Origin: Paragemmobacter straminiformis
GTDB taxonomy: Bacteria > Pseudomonadota > Alphaproteobacteria > Rhodobacterales > Rhodobacteraceae
Length of the DNA: 64,000 bases
Assembly: GCF_014243445.1 (NCBI RefSeq)
Contig: NZ_JACLQD010000003.1
Span: forward strand, 62,001 to 126,000
Direction of reading: 5' to 3'
Below the pieces are notes generated by a model. That model was not told where the DNA came from. It was given only the letters and a program-made list of their open reading frames with translations, and did no database searches. A program made the position numbers and the translations under genes. Of this stretch, positions 37,664 to 49,090 are shown piece after piece; position 1 is the first letter of the stretch; each line of letters opens with the position of its first letter.

Positions 37664-38116
37664 ATGGTGGGCGATTTTCTGGCCGAGTGGTATGTCTGGA
37701 CCAAGGCGCTTCATGTGATTTCGGTGATCGCCTGGATGGCGGGCCTGTTCTATCTGCCGCGGCTTTTCGTGTACCATGTCGAGGTCGTCGAGGCGGGAAG
37801 CCCGACGGATGCGATGTTCCAGACGATGGAGCGGCGCTTGCTGCGGGCGATCATGAATCCGGCGATGATGGGGGTTTGGATCTTCGGCCTGGCGCTTGTC
37901 TTCACGCCCGGCATCGTGAGCTGGGACGAGGTTTGGCCCTGGACCAAGGCGGCATCGGTTTTGGGGATGACGTGGTTTCACCATTGGCTTGGCCTGCGGC
38001 GCAAGGATTTCATCGCGGGGACCAACAGGGTATCGGGACGGCATTACCGGATGATGAACGAGGTTCCGACGCTTTTGATGGTGGTGATCGTCGTTTCGGT
38101 CATCGTGAAGTTCTGA
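37664..38116 (+). CDS. hemJ: Protoporphyrinogen IX oxidase HemJ (150 aa)
   Basis: Four-helix membrane enzyme that oxidises protoporphyrinogen IX, replacing HemG/HemY in most alphaproteobacteria. TKALHVISVIAWMAGLFYLP carries the conserved His (H17) and the family core, followed by MFQTMERRLLR and WFHHWLG. The start is ambiguous: TTG 37655, ATG 37664 or GTG 37667 all have GGAG-like sequences nearby; ATG is used. It is the first gene to the right of the origin and upstream of rho. hemE, often adjacent to it in relatives, is absent. Confidence 0.9.
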   Translation: MVGDFLAEWYVWTKALHVISVIAWMAGLFYLPRLFVYHVEVVEAGSPTDAMFQTMERRLLRAIMNPAMMGVWIFGLALVFTPGIVSWDEVWPWTKAASVLGMTWFHHWLGLRRKDFIAGTNRVSGRHYRMMNEVPTLLMVVIVVSVIVKF

Positions 38117-38136
38117 GGGCCGAAACCCGCGCCGGA

Positions 38137-38165
38137 TTGACTTTGCGGGGTCGGTTGCGTATGTG
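38137..38165 (+). promoter_or_regulatory. Predicted rho promoter
   Basis: TTGACT (38137-38142), a 17-base spacer and TATGTG (38160-38165) lie 85 bases before the rho start, in the interval after hemJ. The roughly 75-base leader that results could host autoregulation, which is known for rho in other bacteria. Confidence 0.45.
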
Positions 38166-38250
38166 CGGCTTTGCTGGGCCGTCCGGTCCGATGCTTTTCC
38201 CTTTCCCATTCTGCCTGCCAGCCCCATTCGGGCGGCTATAGGACTTGCGT

Positions 38251-39528
38251 ATGACCGAGACCGTCGAACGTCTGAATCTGTCTGATCTGAAAGCCAAAAC
38301 TCCGGCGGACCTGCTGGCGATGGCCGAGGAATGGGAGATCGAGAACGCCCCTTCGATGCGCAAGGGCGAGATGATGTTCCAGATCTTGAAGGAACATGCC
38401 GAGGACGGGTTCGAAATCGGCGGGGATGGCGTTCTGGAAGTGTTGCAGGACGGGTTCGGGTTTCTGCGCTCGCCCGAGGCGAACTATCTGCCGGGTCCGG
38501 ATGACATTTACGTCAGCCCCGAGATGATCCGCCAGTTTTCGCTGCGGACGGGGGACACGATCGAAGGGGTCATTCAGGCGCCGCGCGAGACCGAACGGTA
38601 TTTCAGCCTTGTGAAGGCGACGAAGATCAATTTCGACGATCCGGAACGGGCGCGGCACAAGGTGCATTTCGACAACCTGACGCCGCTTTACCCCGATGAG
38701 CGGTTGAAGATGGAAATCGAAGACCCGACGATCCGGGACCGGTCGGCGCGGATCATCGACCTTGTTTGCCCCATCGGGAAGGGTCAGCGCGCGCTGATCG
38801 TGGCACCGCCGCGGACCGGTAAGACGGTTCTGTTGCAGAACATCGCGCATTCGGTGGCGACCAATCACCCCGAATGCTACCTGATCGTGCTGCTGATCGA
38901 CGAACGCCCCGAGGAAGTGACCGACATGCAGCGCTCGGTTCGCGGCGAGGTTGTTTCGTCGACCTTTGACGAACCGGCGACGCGGCACGTTGCAGTTGCC
39001 GAGATGGTGATCGAAAAGGCGAAGCGTCTGGTCGAGCACAAGCGGGATGTCGTGATCCTGCTCGATTCGATCACGCGTCTGGGTCGGGCGTTCAACACTG
39101 TGGTGCCGTCGTCGGGCAAGGTTCTGACCGGTGGTGTCGATGCGAACGCCTTGCAGCGGCCGAAGCGGTTTTTCGGGGCGGCGCGGAATATCGAAGAGGG
39201 CGGGTCGCTGACCATCATCGCCACGGCGTTGATCGATACCGGCAGCCGGATGGACGAGGTGATCTTTGAAGAATTCAAGGGCACCGGCAACAGCGAGATC
39301 GTGCTGGACCGCAAGGTTGCGGACAAGCGTGTGTTCCCTGCGATTGACATCCTTAAATCCGGCACGCGGAAAGAGGACCTGCTGGTCGACAAGGTCGATC
39401 TGCAAAAGACCTATGTGCTGCGGCGTATTCTGAACCCGATGGGCACGACGGATGCGATTGAATTCCTGATTGGCAAGCTGAAGCAGACCAAGACCAACGG
39501 CGAATTCTTCGAATCTATGAATAGCTGA
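38251..39528 (+). CDS. rho: Transcription termination factor Rho (425 aa)
   Basis: Hexameric RNA helicase. The N-terminal domain begins [15 protein letters not shown], the cold-shock RNA-binding fold has [23 protein letters not shown] (broken here for length), Walker A is APPRTGKT (about 185-192), then [10 protein letters not shown], the Q-loop/R-loop region and the C-terminal [10 protein letters not shown]. Length is standard without large insertions. The ATG at 38251 follows AGGA. The gene lies just right of oriC, co-oriented with replication. Confidence 0.6.
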   Translation: MTETVERLNLSDLKAKTPADLLAMAEEWEIENAPSMRKGEMMFQILKEHAEDGFEIGGDGVLEVLQDGFGFLRSPEANYLPGPDDIYVSPEMIRQFSLRTGDTIEGVIQAPRETERYFSLVKATKINFDDPERARHKVHFDNLTPLYPDERLKMEIEDPTIRDRSARIIDLVCPIGKGQRALIVAPPRTGKTVLLQNIAHSVATNHPECYLIVLLIDERPEEVTDMQRSVRGEVVSSTFDEPATRHVAVAEMVIEKAKRLVEHKRDVVILLDSITRLGRAFNTVVPSSGKVLTGGVDANALQRPKRFFGAARNIEEGGSLTIIATALIDTGSRMDEVIFEEFKGTGNSEIVLDRKVADKRVFPAIDILKSGTRKEDLLVDKVDLQKTYVLRRILNPMGTTDAIEFLIGKLKQTKTNGEFFESMNS

Positions 39529-39550
39529 TCCTTTTCAAAGGGTTAATCAG

Positions 39551-40825
39551 GTGGATACGATCTACGCCCTCGCCAGCGCACGCGGCAAGGCCGGAGTTGC
39601 GGTATTGCGCATCTCGGGGCCTGAGGCGCATAGGGTGGTGGAGATCCTGTGTGGATCGGTGCCGCCGCCGCGTCGCGCGGCGTTGCGGCAGCTTGTCTGG
39701 GACGGGCGGGTTCTGGATGAGGCGCTGGTTCTGGTGTTCGATGCGGGGGCCAGTTTTACCGGCGAGGCCGTCGCAGAGTTGCAGGTGCATGGGTCGGTTG
39801 CGGTTGTTCAGGCCGTGATGCGGGCGTTGGGTGCGCAAGCGGGTTTGCGTTTGGCCGAGGCCGGAGAGTTTACGCGGCGGGCTTTGGAGAATGGCTGTCT
39901 GGACCTTGCGCAAGTTGAGGGTCTGGCGGACCTGATCGATTCCGAGACAGAGGCGCAGCGGCGGCAAGCCCTGCGCGTGTTGTCGGGTGCAATCGGGCAG
40001 CGGGCCGAGCTGTGGCGGGCCAAGCTGGTACGGGCCGCGGCCTTGATCGAGGCGACCATCGACTTTGCGGATGAGGATGTTCCGGTTGATGTGACGCCGG
40101 AAGTCCTTGGTTTGATTGCCGAAGTCGAGGCGGATTTGCGCCTCGAGCGGGCCGGATCGGCAGCGGCCGAGCGGATCAGGGACGGGTTCGAAGTGGCTAT
40201 CGTCGGCCCGCCCAATGCCGGAAAATCGACGTTGCTGAACAGCCTTGCGGGGCGGGAGGCGGCGATCACCTCGGAAATCGCGGGGACGACGCGGGACGTT
40301 ATCGAGGTGCGGATGGAGATCGCCGGTCTGGCCGTGACGCTGCTGGATACGGCCGGATTGCGCGAAACCGAAGACAAGGTCGAGCGGATCGGGATCGAAC
40401 GGGCGATAGCGCGTGCGCAGGCGGCGGATTTGCGCGTGTTCCTTATGGGGGATGGCGAGGTTGTCGGGCTGTCTCCGGCGGGGGATGATATTGTCGTTCA
40501 GGGCAAGTCGGATCTGGGTGGTGCGGGGGTTTCCGGAAAGACGGGGCAGGGGATAGCCGAGTTGATTGCGTTGATCGGCGCGCGATTGTCATCGGTGACG
40601 CAGGGTGCCGGCGTGATTACGCGCGAGCGGCACAGGTTGGCGGTAGAGCGGTCGATCGGGGCTATGGAATCGGCGCTGCATGAGATAGAAAATGGTCCGC
40701 AGCGGGCCGAGTTCGCGGCCGAGGCGTTGCGCCGTGCCGTGCGGGGGCTGGAATCCCTGGTCGGGCGCGTGGATGTCGAGAATTTGCTGGATGAAATCTT
40801 CTCCAGCTTCTGTATCGGGAAGTAG
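39551..40825 (+). CDS. mnmE: tRNA modification GTPase MnmE/TrmE (424 aa)
   Basis: With MnmG, installs the cmnm5 group on wobble U34 of tRNAs. The N-terminal tetrahydrofolate-binding domain starts [19 protein letters not shown]; the G domain has G1 GPPNAGKST (219-227), G2/G3 TTRD and [10 protein letters not shown]; the C-terminus is the conserved CIGK (C421). The protein is about 30 residues shorter than the E. coli form, with the loss in the G domain. The expected NKxD motif appears as GKSD (318-321), lacking the Asn. The start is GTG 39551 after AAAGGG. It precedes mnmG with no gap. Confidence 0.96.
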   Translation: MDTIYALASARGKAGVAVLRISGPEAHRVVEILCGSVPPPRRAALRQLVWDGRVLDEALVLVFDAGASFTGEAVAELQVHGSVAVVQAVMRALGAQAGLRLAEAGEFTRRALENGCLDLAQVEGLADLIDSETEAQRRQALRVLSGAIGQRAELWRAKLVRAAALIEATIDFADEDVPVDVTPEVLGLIAEVEADLRLERAGSAAAERIRDGFEVAIVGPPNAGKSTLLNSLAGREAAITSEIAGTTRDVIEVRMEIAGLAVTLLDTAGLRETEDKVERIGIERAIARAQAADLRVFLMGDGEVVGLSPAGDDIVVQGKSDLGGAGVSGKTGQGIAELIALIGARLSSVTQGAGVITRERHRLAVERSIGAMESALHEIENGPQRAEFAAEALRRAVRGLESLVGRVDVENLLDEIFSSFCIGK

Positions 40826-40826
40826 G

Positions 40827-42697
<1,871 letters not shown>

Positions 42698-42701
<4 letters not shown>

Positions 42702-43306
42702 CAGAGTTGCTTGCCGGTCTCGATGTTTCACGTGAAACAATCGAGAAACTGAAATCGCTCGAGTCGCTGCTCGCCAAATGGAATCCCGCGATCAATCTGG
42801 TTGCGCGCAGCACGGTCGATGCGGCGTGGAGCCGACATATTCTTGATTCTGCGCAGCTTTTCCAGATCGCCCCCTTCCGCGTCTGGGCTGATCTTGGCAG
42901 TGGCGGGGGCTTTCCCGGGCTTGTCATTGCCGTTCTGGCAGAGGGGCGCGGGTCTGACGCCAGGGTGGTTCTTGTCGAGGCCGACCAGCGCAAGGCAACC
43001 TTTCTGCGTGAGGCTGCGCGTGGTTTGGGGGTGAGGGTTCAGGTTGAAGCGCAGCGGATCGAGTCCGTCGACCCGCTGGCCGCCGATATCCTGTCAGCCC
43101 GCGCCCTTGCGCCACTTTCGGCCCTGTGCGGTTTTGCCGCCCGCCACCTTGCGCCGGCTGGGACGGCGATTTTCCCGAAAGGGCAGAACTGGGAGGCCGA
43201 AGTTGCCGAAGCGCGCAAAAGCTGGAAGTTTGACCTTGATGTCCGGCCGAGTCTGGTTGAAGCCGGTTCCGTTGTTCTTGTGATGAAGGCCATTGTTCAT
43301 GTCTGA
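42698..43306 (+). CDS. rsmG: 16S rRNA (guanine-N7) methyltransferase RsmG/GidB (202 aa)
   Basis: SAM-dependent methyltransferase acting on G527 of 16S r[26 protein letters not shown] and the SAM-binding [17 protein letters not shown] motif are characteristic, with [14 protein letters not shown] after it. The ATG overlaps the mnmG stop by 4 bases. Residues about 9-14 (DVSRET) are encoded by a second perfect parS. Its 3' end overlaps the parA start by 8 bases. Confidence 0.97.
42724..42739. other. parS: parS site 2, inside rsmG
   Basis: A second identical TGTTTCACGTGAAACA, 1.9 kb downstream of the first and within codons 9-14 of rsmG. It reads in a different frame from parS 1 in mnmG, so the two proteins carry different peptides over the same DNA word. 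It lies 560 bases upstream of parA. Confidence 0.95.
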
Positions 43307-44117
43307 TCCGACCCGCCCGCGCCAACCCCGCATCATTGCGATCGCCAACCAGAAGGGGGGGGTCGGCAAGACAACGACGGCCATCAACCTGGCGGCCGGA
43401 TTGGCGGAATTGGGCGCCAGGATCCTGCTGGTCGACCTCGACCCGCAAGGAAACGCCTCGACCGGATTGGGAATCGAGGCCGAGAACCGCAAGCTCACGA
43501 CCTATGATCTGCTGATCGACGATGCCGCGCTGTCTGATGTGATCCAGGAAACCGATGTGCCCGGCTTGCTGATCTGCCCCGCGAATGCCGACCTATCCTC
43601 GGCGGATATGGAGCTTTTCTCGAACGAAAAGCGCAGCTTCCTGTTGCATGACGCCCTGCGCCAACCGGCGATGGATGCCTTTGCGCTGGATTTCATCCTG
43701 ATCGATTGCCCGCCCTCGCTCAGCCTTTTGACGGTGAACGCAATGGTGGCTTGCCATTCGGTTCTGGTGCCGTTGCAGTCCGAATTCTTCGCCCTCGAAG
43801 GTCTGTCCCAGCTCATGCTGACGGTCCGCGAGGTTCGTCAGACCGCGAACCCGTCTTTGCGTATCGAAGGTGTTGTGTTGACCATGTACGACGGCCGCAA
43901 CAGGTTGAGCCAGCAGGTCGAAACTGACGCGCGGCAGAACCTCGGGGATCTGGTCTTCCAGACGATCATTCCGCGCAACGTGCGCGTCTCCGAGGCGCCG
44001 TCCTTCTCGCTTCCCGTCCTCAGCTACGATTCCGCCTCCAAGGGAAGCGAGGCCTATCGCGCCCTTGCCGCCGAGTTGCTGGCGCGTCATCCCATCGCCC
44101 ATACGGAGACCGTTTGA
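43299..44117 (+). CDS. parA: Chromosome partitioning ATPase ParA (272 aa)
   Basis: Deviant-Walker ATPase that forms the DNA-bound gradient used by ParB-parS complexes. KGGVGKTTTAINLA (K19 signature Lys, K24), LLVDLDPQGNAS, IDCPPSLSLLT and the C-terminal DNA-binding region are typical. The ATG at 43299 is preferred to TTG 43293; it overlaps the rsmG stop by 8 bases and follows GAAGG. parB begins directly after the stop, so the pair is co-translated. Confidence 0.97.
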   Translation: MSDPTRPRQPRIIAIANQKGGVGKTTTAINLAAGLAELGARILLVDLDPQGNASTGLGIEAENRKLTTYDLLIDDAALSDVIQETDVPGLLICPANADLSSADMELFSNEKRSFLLHDALRQPAMDAFALDFILIDCPPSLSLLTVNAMVACHSVLVPLQSEFFALEGLSQLMLTVREVRQTANPSLRIEGVVLTMYDGRNRLSQQVETDARQNLGDLVFQTIIPRNVRVSEAPSFSLPVLSYDSASKGSEAYRALAAELLARHPIAHTETV

Positions 44118-45026
44118 ATGGAAAAGAAAAACGAACGCCGTGGTCTGGGGCGCGGGTTGTCTGCGTTGATGGCGGATGTCAGCGTCGAGGTCGATCCGCA
44201 AACCCCCGACCGCGCGCGGCGTCCCGATCTACTGGTTCCGGTGGAGCGGCTGGTTCCCAACCCCAACCAGCCGCGGCGCGATTTCCAGCCAGAGGCCCTG
44301 CAGGAATTGGCCGATTCGATCCGGCTGAAAGGCGTCATTCAGCCCCTGATCGTCCGGCTGATCGCCGAGGACCGCTACGAGATCGTCGCGGGTGAACGGC
44401 GCTGGCGGGCTGCGCAACTGGCGCAGGTCCATGAACTGCCCGTGATTTTGCGCGACTTCAGCGATTCCGAGGTGATCGAGGTCGCGATCATCGAAAACAT
44501 CCAGCGCGCTGACCTGAACGCGGTGGAAGAGGCTTTGGCCTACAAGCAGTTGATGGAACGCTTTGGTCATACACAAGAGAAGGTAGCAGAGGCGCTTTCG
44601 AAAAGCCGCAGCCATATCGCCAACCTGCTGCGCCTGCTGACCTTGCCCGAGGACGTTCAGGCCTATGTACGTCAGGGAAAGCTGTCTGCGGGCCATGCGC
44701 GGGCGCTGATTACCTCGCCTCGCGCGTCGGAACTGGCGCGGCAGGTGATCGAGCGGAACCTTTCCGTCCGCGAGACCGAGGCGCTGGCCAAGCACCCCGA
44801 GCAAAAGGGGGCCGGCAAATCGTCGGGGCCGCGACCCAAGGGCGAGAAAGACGCGGATACGCGCGCGTTGGAGGGGGATCTTTCCGCCAGTCTGGGTATG
44901 CGCGTGGTGATCGACCACAGTGCGGGCGGCGAGGGGGGCAGCCTGACGGTGCATTACCGCACGCTGGACGATCTCGACATGCTTTGCGCGGCGCTGTCGG
45001 TCGCGCGGCGGGATCTGGCGATCTAG
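44118..45026 (+). CDS. parB: Chromosome partitioning protein ParB, CTPase (302 aa)
   Basis: Binds parS and spreads as a CTP-dependent DNA clamp. The N-terminus RRGLGRGLSALM is the ParA-contact peptide, PNPNQPRRDF and GERRWRAAQL (92-101) belong to the CTP/ParB domain, and SKSRSHIANLLRLLTLP is the parS-reading helix-turn-helix. A Lys/Gly-rich linker and C-terminal dimer domain end the protein. The start follows the parA stop with no gap. It overlaps hemW (other strand) by 4 bases. Confidence 0.97.
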   Translation: MEKKNERRGLGRGLSALMADVSVEVDPQTPDRARRPDLLVPVERLVPNPNQPRRDFQPEALQELADSIRLKGVIQPLIVRLIAEDRYEIVAGERRWRAAQLAQVHELPVILRDFSDSEVIEVAIIENIQRADLNAVEEALAYKQLMERFGHTQEKVAEALSKSRSHIANLLRLLTLPEDVQAYVRQGKLSAGHARALITSPRASELARQVIERNLSVRETEALAKHPEQKGAGKSSGPRPKGEKDADTRALEGDLSASLGMRVVIDHSAGGEGGSLTVHYRTLDDLDMLCAALSVARRDLAI

Positions 45027-46177
45027 GCGCGCAATTCGCGCAGCACGCCGTTCAGAACGGTTCGGCCCTCGGGCGTGGCGATCAGTTGGTCATTTTCGAC
45101 CTGAACAAGGCCCAGATCGGCCAATCCGGCGATGCGGTCACCTTCGAGCGGCGCGCCGTTCAGGCGTTCGAAGCGGCCGAGGTTCATGCCCTCGGCAAGC
45201 CGCAGCGACATCAGCAGATATTCGGTGGCCTGATCGGGCAGGTCCACGGTCTCGCGTGCGAGTTCTCCGGCCTGACCCGCTTCGACACGGTTTAACCACT
45301 CTTTGGGCGCGCGGGGCGCTTCGGTTGCCCAGCGGGTGCCGTTCAACGTCAACCGCCCATGCGCGCCGGGGCCTATGCCGATATAGTCGCCCATGCGCCA
45401 GTAAATCAGGTTGTGCCGGCTTTCCGATCCGCGCGCGGCGTGGTTCGAAACCTCATAGGCCGGCATGCCGTGAGCTGCGCAAACCTCTTGCGTCAGGGCA
45501 TACATATCGGCCTGAACATCATCGTCAGGCAGCCCCTTCAGCCCGCCGCGGGCAAAGCGGTCGCCGAATGCGGTGCCGTCTTCGATGGTGAGTTGATACA
45601 TCGACAGGTGGTCCACGGCCATCGACAGCGCTTCGGTCAGCTCTTTGCGCCAATCGGCAAGGGTCTGGTCTTGGCGTGCATAGATCAGGTCAAAGCTGAC
45701 ACGATCAAAGCATTTTCTAGCGATATCAAATGCTTGCCTTGCCTCGGCCAACGAATGCAGCCGCCCGAGGCGGCGCAGGTCCGCGTCGTTCAGCGCCTGA
45801 ACGCCCATCGAGACCCGCGTCACCCCGGCCTCGCGGTAGCCCTGAAAGCGGCCCGCCTCGACCGATCCGGGATTCGCCTCGAGCGTGATTTCGGGGTCAT
45901 TCACCATCGGCCATGTCGCGCGAACGGCGTCGAGGATGGCGTGGACCACATCGGGTTGCATCAGCGAAGGGGTGCCACCGCCGAAGAACACGGTTTGCAA
46001 CACGCGGCCACGGGTTTCAGCACCCACTCTTGCGATCTCGCGCAGATAGGCATCGCGCCAGCGGGTCTGGTCGATGCTGGCGGCGACATGGCTGTTGAAA
46101 TCGCAATAGGGGCATTTCGACTGGCAAAACGGCCAGTGCAGATAAAGCCCGAAGCCGCCTGCCTGCCAGTCTTCCAT
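45023..46177 (-). CDS. hemW: Heme chaperone HemW, radical-SAM family (384 aa)
   Basis: HemN-like radical-SAM protein that binds and transfers heme rather than acting as coproporphyrinogen dehydrogenase. The iron-sulfur motif is CQSKCPYC (C18, C22, C25); the conserved HNLIYWRMGDYIGIGPGAHG segment marks HemW. True HemN proteins have a further N-terminal extension with a Cys, absent here. It is convergent with parB and lies at the end of the rph-rdgB-ridA-hemW set, 3 bases from ridA. Confidence 0.94.
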   Translation of the reverse strand: MEDWQAGGFGLYLHWPFCQSKCPYCDFNSHVAASIDQTRWRDAYLREIARVGAETRGRVLQTVFFGGGTPSLMQPDVVHAILDAVRATWPMVNDPEITLEANPGSVEAGRFQGYREAGVTRVSMGVQALNDADLRRLGRLHSLAEARQAFDIARKCFDRVSFDLIYARQDQTLADWRKELTEALSMAVDHLSMYQLTIEDGTAFGDRFARGGLKGLPDDDVQADMYALTQEVCAAHGMPAYEVSNHAARGSESRHNLIYWRMGDYIGIGPGAHGRLTLNGTRWATEAPRAPKEWLNRVEAGQAGELARETVDLPDQATEYLLMSLRLAEGMNLGRFERLNGAPLEGDRIAGLADLGLVQVENDQLIATPEGRTVLNGVLRELRA

Positions 46178-46179
46178 CG

Positions 46180-46554
46180 TCAGCCCCTGAAGGCCGTGAC
46201 TTCGATTTCGATCTTCATTTCCGGTTTGATCAATCCGGCGATCACCATCGTTGCGGCAGGGCGGATGTCGCCCAGGGCCGCGCCCAAGGCGGGGATCAGC
46301 GCGTCTACCAGCGCCACATCGGTGACCGTGTACTGGACGCGGACGATATCCTCCATCGTAAAGCCCGCCTGCGCCAGAACCGAGGCGATGGTTGCAAAGC
46401 AGTTGCGCGCCTGGTCGGCGACATCGTCAGGAATGGTCATCGTGGCGTAATCATAGCCCGTGACGCCCGACACAAAGCACCACCCGCCTTTGACGATCGC
46501 GCGGCTGTAGCCCATCGTCGCCTCAAAGGGCGATCCGGTCGAGATGCGTTTCAT
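46180..46554 (-). CDS. RidA family protein (124 aa)
   Basis: YjgF/YER057c/UK114 fold. FVSGVTGYDYATMTIP, the DIVRVQYTVTDV segment and KIEIEVTAFRG are of the family, but the Arg needed for enamine/imine deamination in RidA proper (usually near position 105) is not in the canonical IPAxARxxV context: here the segment reads RPAATMVIAGLIKPEMKIEIE. It may belong to a Rid subfamily with another function. The start overlaps the rdgB stop by 4 bases. Confidence 0.9.
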   Translation of the reverse strand: MKRISTGSPFEATMGYSRAIVKGGWCFVSGVTGYDYATMTIPDDVADQARNCFATIASVLAQAGFTMEDIVRVQYTVTDVALVDALIPALGAALGDIRPAATMVIAGLIKPEMKIEIEVTAFRG

Positions 46555-47159
46555 GTGAAGCAGCCTTTCACCAGTTTGCGGAATGCGTCGGCGCGGTGAC
46601 TGATCTCGTTCTTCTTCCAGCGGTCCATCTCGCCGAAGGTGATGTCGAAACCGTCGGGTTGGAAGATCGGGTCATACCCGTGCCCCTGATCGCCGCGCAT
46701 CGGCCAGACAACCTGACCGGGCATTACGCCCTCGAACACTTCGTCATGCCCGTCGGGCCAAGCCAGAACGAGGGTGCAGCGGAATTGCGCCCTGCGGGGG
46801 TAGGGGGCGTCTGCCGCTTCCAGCGCTTGCCATGTGCGTGTCATGGCAAGGATGAAATCGCGCCCCTGCGGTGTTTCGGCCCAATCGGCGGTATAGACCC
46901 CCGGCGCGCCGTTCAGGCCATCGACCGAAATGCCGGAATCGTCGGCCAATGCGGGCAGGTTCGCGGCCTTGGCTGCGAAGTGGGCCTTGATGCGCGCGTT
47001 GCCGACAAAGGTGGATTCGGTCTCGGCCGGTTCGGGCAGGCCAAGGTCGCCCGCCGAGACGACATTCACCGAAAACGGCTCTAACAAGGCTGAAATCTCT
47101 TCCAGTTTGCCCTTGTTATGCGTGGCGACCACAAGCCGGTTTTCGGTGAATTTCCGCAT
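46551..47159 (-). CDS. rdgB: RdgB/Ham1 non-canonical purine NTP pyrophosphatase (202 aa)
   Basis: Hydrolyses dITP, dXTP and ITP to keep them out of DNA and RNA. VVATHNKGKLEEI at the N-terminus, ADDSGISVDGLNGAPGVYTA and the C-terminal FTFGEM/SHRADAFRKL-type segments (here ITFGEMDRWKKNEISHRADAF) are signatures. The ATG at 47159 overlaps the rph stop (TGATG); a GTG one codon upstream is possible. Confidence 0.93.
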   Translation of the reverse strand: MRKFTENRLVVATHNKGKLEEISALLEPFSVNVVSAGDLGLPEPAETESTFVGNARIKAHFAAKAANLPALADDSGISVDGLNGAPGVYTADWAETPQGRDFILAMTRTWQALEAADAPYPRRAQFRCTLVLAWPDGHDEVFEGVMPGQVVWPMRGDQGHGYDPIFQPDGFDITFGEMDRWKKNEISHRADAFRKLVKGCFT

Positions 47160-47875
47160 CACTTGCCCAGCGCCGCCTTTTGCGCCGCGACAAGCGCCGC
47201 GCAGCCTGCTTCGGCCAGATCGAGCAATTTGCCCATTTCGTCGCGCGAGAAGGTCGCGCCTTCGGCAGACATCTGCACTTCGATCAACCGGCCACGGCCC
47301 GTCATGATAAAGTTGCCGTCGGTGCCTGCGGTCGAATCCTCGGCGTAGTCGAGATCGCAGACCGCCTGACCCGCATAGATGCCGCAGGAAATGGCGGCCA
47401 CGTGGTCGATGATCGGGTCGCTGACGATGGCGCCGGATTTGAGCAGTTTGGCCACGGCCAGTTGCAGCGCGACCCAGCCGCCCGTGATCGAGGCGCAGCG
47501 GGTGCCGCCATCGGCCTGGATCACATCGCAGTCGATGACGATCTGGCGTTCGCCAAGGGCCGAGCGGTCAACGCCCGCGCGCAGGGCGCGGCCGATGAGG
47601 CGCTGGATTTCCTGCGTGCGGCCCGACTGTTTGCCAGCCGCCGCCTCGCGACGGGTGCGCGAATTGGTGGCGCGGGGCAGCATGCCGTATTCGGCGGTGA
47701 CCCAGCCGAGGCCCGTGTTCTTCAGAAAGGGCGGGGCCTTGTCCTCGATCGTGGCCGAGCAAAGCACATGGGTTTCGCCCATCTTGATCAGGCACGAACC
47801 CTCGGCGTGCTTCATCACATTCGGTTCGATGGAAACCGACCGCAATTCGTTCAATTTTCTGCCGGAAGGGCGCAT
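47159..47875 (-). CDS. rph: Ribonuclease PH (238 aa)
   Basis: Phosphorolytic 3'-5' exoribonuclease for tRNA 3'-end maturation. [12 protein letters not shown] at the start, [21 protein letters not shown] with the substrate Arg residues, and [16 protein letters not shown] for phosphate binding are present. Two ATGs in tandem (47878 and 47875); the second has better spacing to AAGGA. It is divergent from hrcA, an arrangement conserved in alphaproteobacteria. Confidence 0.96.
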   Translation of the reverse strand: MRPSGRKLNELRSVSIEPNVMKHAEGSCLIKMGETHVLCSATIEDKAPPFLKNTGLGWVTAEYGMLPRATNSRTRREAAAGKQSGRTQEIQRLIGRALRAGVDRSALGERQIVIDCDVIQADGGTRCASITGGWVALQLAVAKLLKSGAIVSDPIIDHVAAISCGIYAGQAVCDLDYAEDSTAGTDGNFIMTGRGRLIEVQMSAEGATFSRDEMGKLLDLAEAGCAALVAAQKAALGK

Positions 47876-47958
47876 CATTTGATCCTTGTATCACTTGGGG
47901 CCAGATAGGCCGTCAGACCCGTGCTATGCAAGTGTGATCAATGCGGCGATCCCGCCGA

Positions 47959-47986
47959 TTGACGGGCCGCAGCCCCGCGATAAACT
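47959..47986 (+). promoter_or_regulatory. Predicted hrcA promoter
   Basis: TTGACG (47959-47964), 16 bases and TAAACT (47981-47986), 25 bases before the hrcA ATG. No CIRCE repeat (TTAGCACTC dyad) was seen in the rph-hrcA interval, so autoregulation by that route is not indicated here. Confidence 0.45.
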
Positions 47987-48011
47987 TCATCGCTGCTATT
48001 GGAAACGAACG

Positions 48012-49076
48012 ATGACAGACGGTTCGAAAATCCTGTCCGACATGAACGACCGCTCGCGCGAGGTGTTCCGCCGCGTGGTCGAAGGTTATCTTGAATCGGG
48101 TGATCCGGTGGGGTCGCGGACCCTGACGCGCAGCATGACCGAAAAGCTGTCAGCGGCGACGATCCGCAACGTGATGCAGGATCTGGAGTTTCTGGGGCTT
48201 CTCGACAGCCCGCATGTTTCGGCCGGGCGGATACCGACCCAGCTTGGCCTGCGGATGTTCGTGGACAGCCTGCTTGAAGTGGGCAGCGTGGCCGAAGCCG
48301 ACCGCGAGCGGATCGATGCCACCACGGGATCGAACGATCAGGATGTGGCTTCGTTGCTTGACCATGTCGGCGCGGCGCTGTCGGGCATCACCCGTGGGGC
48401 GAGCCTTGTGCTGGCGCCCAAGGTCGAGGCGCCGATCCGGCATATCGAATTCGTCTCGCTGTCGCAGGAGCGGGCCCTTGTGGTGCTGGTGCTTGCCAAC
48501 GGTCAGGTCGAGAACCGCATCTTCACCCCGCCGCCGGGCCAGACGCCAAGCTCGATGCGCGAGGCCGCAAATTTCCTGAATGCGCTGGCCGAAGGGAAAA
48601 CCCTGACCGACCTGCGCCGCACCATCGGGGCCGAAATCGCCAAGCGTCGGCAAGAGATTGATTCGCTGGCCGGAGATCTGGTGCAATCGGGCCTTGCTGT
48701 GTGGGAAAACCCCGGGGAAACCTCGGAGCGGCTGATCGTGCGGGGGCGCGCCAACCTGATCGAAGGCGGCGATGCGCAGGATGTAGAGCGCATCCGCAGC
48801 CTGTTCGACGATCTGGAGAGGAAGCGCGACATCGCCGAATTCCTCGAATTGGCGGAATCGGGCGAGGGGGTGCGCATTTTTATCGGGTCCGAGAACAAAC
48901 TCTTCTCACTTTCGGGTTCAAGTCTGGTCGTTTCTCCCTATATGAACGCGGATCGGAAAATCATCGGCGCGGTGGGCGTGATCGGTCCGACCCGGCTGAA
49001 CTATGGCCGGATCGTTCCCATCGTGGATTACACCGCGCAACTCGTCGGGCGGTTGGTGTCTGAACGGGGCAAGTGA
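48012..49076 (+). CDS. hrcA: Heat-inducible transcriptional repressor HrcA (354 aa)
   Basis: Represses groESL and related heat-shock genes through CIRCE operators. The winged-helix region has YLESGDPVGSRTLTR and ATIRNVMQDLEFLGLL, followed by HVSAGRIPTQLGLR; the C-terminal domain has VVSPYMNADRKIIGAVGVIGPTR (split by the length rule to its key part GVIGPTRLNYGRIVP). ATG 48012 follows GGAAACG; the upstream in-frame extension runs into the rph promoter and is rejected. grpE follows 14 bases later, the usual pair. Confidence 0.6.
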   Translation: MTDGSKILSDMNDRSREVFRRVVEGYLESGDPVGSRTLTRSMTEKLSAATIRNVMQDLEFLGLLDSPHVSAGRIPTQLGLRMFVDSLLEVGSVAEADRERIDATTGSNDQDVASLLDHVGAALSGITRGASLVLAPKVEAPIRHIEFVSLSQERALVVLVLANGQVENRIFTPPPGQTPSSMREAANFLNALAEGKTLTDLRRTIGAEIAKRRQEIDSLAGDLVQSGLAVWENPGETSERLIVRGRANLIEGGDAQDVERIRSLFDDLERKRDIAEFLELAESGEGVRIFIGSENKLFSLSGSSLVVSPYMNADRKIIGAVGVIGPTRLNYGRIVPIVDYTAQLVGRLVSERGK

Positions 49077-49090
49077 GAAGGCTGTAGGAA

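Noticed and set aside
47876-48011. CIRCE operator upstream of hrcA
   Set aside because: No TTAGCACTC-type inverted repeat with 9-base spacing was found.
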